Source: Devosia sp. (GTDB taxonomy: Bacteria; Pseudomonadota; Alphaproteobacteria; Rhizobiales; Devosiaceae). From it: DNA of 16,709 nucleotides. The position numbers and the translations under genes are program-made. The notes under the pieces are model-generated. The model searched no databases. It saw only the letters and a program-made list of their open reading frames with translations, and was not told the origin of the DNA. How positions within the stretch are numbered: position 1 is the stretch's first letter; every line of letters begins with the position of its first letter. The stretch is taken from the NCBI GenBank assembly GCA_011322005.1, contig DROE01000220.1:1-16709 (forward strand), written 5' to 3'. Shown one piece after another: positions 14,795 through 16,709 of this stretch.

Positions 14795-15976
14795 GTGCTA
14801 ACAAACTCTGGAAACCTGAGAACCCGCTACTCATACGCGAACGCATCTCCGGGAAGCCGCCGGTTGGCAGTATCAGTACGAACCGTTGCGCTTTACACGA
14901 TCTTCACCGGCCTGTTTCTGACAAATGTCGTTCTTGGCGTAGCGCTTTTGATGGCCCCGGAAATTTCCACCATATTCGGCAATCAGGACAGATATGCCTA
15001 TCAGGCCTATCAGGAACGCATCCTGCAATTACGCATGGAGGTCGACCGGCTCCACTCCCGCCAGTATCTGCAAACCGGTAACTTGAACCTGAAGTTGCAG
15101 GAATTGATGCAACAGCAGCGGGTTCTTTCAGAGCAATTCCAGTACATCCGCATTCTTTCTGACAAGGCTGACGAGTTGGGCTTAACCACCGCCTCTCTGG
15201 GCGAACAAGCAGATGAAGCTGAATTCGTCACCACCGGCGCGGTTGCGGCAACTCTTGGCGATGCGCAAACGGTGAACCTTGAGATTGTCAGCCAGTCGGT
15301 TGCGCAAATGATGGATGAATCCACCTCCGCACTTTCCGCTATTTCCAGCGCGGCGAAAGAATCGACCAATGCAATTCTTTCCGAACTGCGCAGCGTTGGC
15401 ATTCCGGTGCAAATACCCGGCGCCGCTGACCTGGCCATGGGCGGTCCGCTTTTGCCGGCCTCCGCCGGGCAACAGGCTCCAAGTCTTGCGCAGAACGCCA
15501 ACGAGGCTTTGCTGGCGCTGGAAAGGTTCGAGTTCGCGCGTTCCGCCCTTTCCCGGGCTCCCATACTGCACCCTCTTGAAACCGCCCGCCGCGTAAGCTC
15601 CTACTTCGGCAATCGCCGCGACCCGTTTGGGGGCGGCGGCGCCTTTCACTCAGGCATGGATTACCCCGCTCCGCGTGGCGCACTTGTTTCAGCGGCGGGC
15701 GCTGGCAAAATTGTCTGGTCCGGTCGGCGCAACGGCTATGGCATCATGGTTGAGGTCGAACATGCCAATGGGCTTTTCACCCGCTATGCGCACATGTCGG
15801 CGACACTGGTCGAAAAAGGGCAGATGGTTGCGGCCGGAGCCCCCATTGGGAAGGTGGGCTCCACTGGCAGAAGCACGGGCCCCCACCTGCATTTTGAGGT
15901 GCGTGACGGCGCAGACCCAGTCAACCCCGCAGACTTCCTCAGGGTCGCCGAGAGGTTGCAAGACTACCTCATCTAG
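14795..15976 (+). CDS. Membrane-anchored M23-family peptidoglycan metalloendopeptidase
   Basis: A 393-residue protein with a short basic N-terminus, one membrane segment (about 28-54, ALYTIFTGLFLTNVVLGVA), a long periplasmic coiled-coil-like region (about 70-125, rich in Gln and Leu), an Ala/Ser-rich linker, and a C-terminal LytM/M23 domain. The zinc ligands are complete: HSGMD (His285, Asp289) and HLHFE (His366), with His364 and His333 in YAHMS as the catalytic histidines. It is therefore predicted to be an active endopeptidase and not a degenerate EnvC/NlpD-type activator. Such enzymes cut peptide crosslinks so that new peptidoglycan can be inserted. Rhizobial proteins of this architecture, such as RgsM, serve polar growth; equivalence here is only suggested. 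The frame also opens at GTG 14765 (403 residues), but that codon lacks a Shine-Dalgarno. Confidence 0.9.
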   Translation: MLTNSGNLRTRYSYANASPGSRRLAVSVRTVALYTIFTGLFLTNVVLGVALLMAPEISTIFGNQDRYAYQAYQERILQLRMEVDRLHSRQYLQTGNLNLKLQELMQQQRVLSEQFQYIRILSDKADELGLTTASLGEQADEAEFVTTGAVAATLGDAQTVNLEIVSQSVAQMMDESTSALSAISSAAKESTNAILSELRSVGIPVQIPGAADLAMGGPLLPASAGQQAPSLAQNANEALLALERFEFARSALSRAPILHPLETARRVSSYFGNRRDPFGGGGAFHSGMDYPAPRGALVSAAGAGKIVWSGRRNGYGIMVEVEHANGLFTRYAHMSATLVEKGQMVAAGAPIGKVGSTGRSTGPHLHFEVRDGADPVNPADFLRVAERLQDYLI

Positions 15977-16005
15977 AGATTCCAGATCCTGATTTTCAGA
16001 AGAAC

Positions 16006-16709
16006 CTAGTGATTGTCGCGGGGCAGGCCCTTGCTCTGGGCGATGCGCTGATAGTTGACCGCCGGTTTCAGCACCGCGCCATCACCAAGCTGGTCAACCA
16101 GAGAGCGTTGAATTTCCTGCCAGGGCGTCTGATGGTCGGGATACGGAAAACCTCCGGCTTCAGCCAGTTCCCGATAGCGGCGCGCCAGTTCATCTTCGGA
16201 AATCAGAATATTGGCCTCCCCTCTGTTCAGGTCGATGCGCACCCGGTCCCCGTCACGCAAAATGGCCAGACCGCCCCCAGCAGCGGCTTCCGGAGAAGCA
16301 TTGAGGATGGAGGGAGAACCCGAAGTGCCCGACTGGCGCCCGTCGCCGATGCAGGCAAGGTCATTGACTCCCTTGAGAATAAGATAGTCGGGCGGGCGCA
16401 TATTCACGACCTCAGCCGCGCCGGGATAGCCGACTGGCCCGGCCCCCCGCATGAAAAGAATTGATTCTTCGTCAATTTTCAGGTCGGGGTCATCAACGCG
16501 GGAGTGGTAATCTTCGGGGCCGTCAAATACCACCGCGCGTCCCTCAAAGGCATTTGGGTCGTCGGGGTTTTCAAGATACCGCTGACGGAATTCATCAGAT
16601 ATCACGCTGGTTTTCATGATGGCATTGTCAAACAGGTTCCCGCTGAGAACGAGAAAACCCCCATGCTCTTTTATCGGGAGACTATGGGGCCGAATGACAT
16701 CTTCGTCCT
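16006..16709 (-). CDS. IlvD/Edd-family dehydratase, C-terminal part (probably sugar-acid type; 5' end outside window)
   Basis: The open frame runs off the right edge, so at least 30 residues precede the first visible Met at 16617, and the true start is outside. The 233 visible residues include KEHGGFLVLSGNLFDNAIM, the FEGRAVVFDGPEDYHSRV block, MRGAGPVGYPGAAEVVNMRPP, the strongly conserved IGDGRQSGTSGSPSILNASP, and a C-terminal end KGLPRDNH. IlvD/Edd enzymes are Fe-S cluster dehydratases. The GNLFDNAIM motif and the C-terminal extension resemble pentonate (L-arabinonate or D-xylonate) dehydratases rather than dihydroxy-acid dehydratase of branched-chain amino acid synthesis or 6-phosphogluconate dehydratase. 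The cluster-binding cysteines are in the missing N-terminal half, so the substrate remains uncertain. The gene converges on the M23 gene, with 29 bases between the stops. Confidence 0.88.
   Translation of the reverse strand, partial: DEDVIRPHSLPIKEHGGFLVLSGNLFDNAIMKTSVISDEFRQRYLENPDDPNAFEGRAVVFDGPEDYHSRVDDPDLKIDEESILFMRGAGPVGYPGAAEVVNMRPPDYLILKGVNDLACIGDGRQSGTSGSPSILNASPEAAAGGGLAILRDGDRVRIDLNRGEANILISEDELARRYRELAEAGGFPYPDHQTPWQEIQRSLVDQLGDGAVLKPAVNYQRIAQSKGLPRDNH

Noticed and set aside
15989..15999. CTGA-TTT-TCAG hairpin between the M23 gene and the dehydratase gene
   Set aside because: The stem is only four weak base pairs with a three-base loop and no T-tract on either strand.
1..16709. 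Search for tRNA, rRNA, CRISPR, insertion sequences, phage or defence genes
   Set aside because: None was seen by reading. All long frames are accounted for by housekeeping or envelope genes with uniform composition, and no direct-repeat arrays or terminal inverted repeats stood out.

Overview
The window reads as an ordinary, densely coding chromosomal segment of an alphaproteobacterium, most likely from the Hyphomicrobiales (rhizobia and relatives). The evidence is a SUF operon in the rhizobial order (group I cysteine desulfurase, sufB, sufC, sufD, sufS, sufT-like DUF59 gene, sufA), an Irr-type palindrome in its promoter, and GC-rich, SD-poor, tightly packed genes. I see no tRNA, rRNA, insertion sequence, phage gene or CRISPR array.

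Layout. 2-934 (+) is the 3' two thirds of an RhlE-type DEAD-box RNA helicase, cut by the window edge. 1054-2106 (+) is a soluble diguanylate cyclase with an intact active site and an inhibitory I-site. From 8835 down to 2125 on the minus strand runs a seven-gene SUF iron-sulfur cluster assembly operon, with genes touching, overlapping or separated by fewer than 20 bases. Two cysteine desulfurases supply sulfur, SufB-SufC-SufD form the ATP-dependent scaffold, the DUF59 protein is a maturation factor, and SufA is an A-type carrier. The 255-base gap 8836-9090 holds the operon's probable promoter. A perfect 21-base palindrome overlaps its -10 element and resembles the Irr (ICE) iron-control operator.

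Divergent from the operon are a small alpha/beta hydrolase (9091-9753) and tyrS (9759-11003), six bases apart. Convergent with tyrS is a 1178-residue AsmA/YhdP-like envelope protein (14557-11021, minus). Across a 207-base divergent gap from it lies a membrane-anchored M23 peptidoglycan endopeptidase (about 14795-15976, +). The window ends inside the C-terminal half of an IlvD/Edd-family dehydratase, probably of the sugar-acid type (16709-16006, minus), itself an Fe-S enzyme family.

No gene cluster here looks like an undescribed system. The points most worth a second look are the operator-promoter overlap of the SUF operon, the pairing of two desulfurase classes with neither a SufE gene nor an Rrf2 regulator nearby, the FtsZ-tail-like C-terminus of the helicase, the uncharacterised N-terminal domain of the cyclase, and the lipid-transfer/peptidoglycan-hydrolase divergon. 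Several starts had to be re-chosen (sufA, sufS, sufD, the M23 gene); the reasons are given in each entry.
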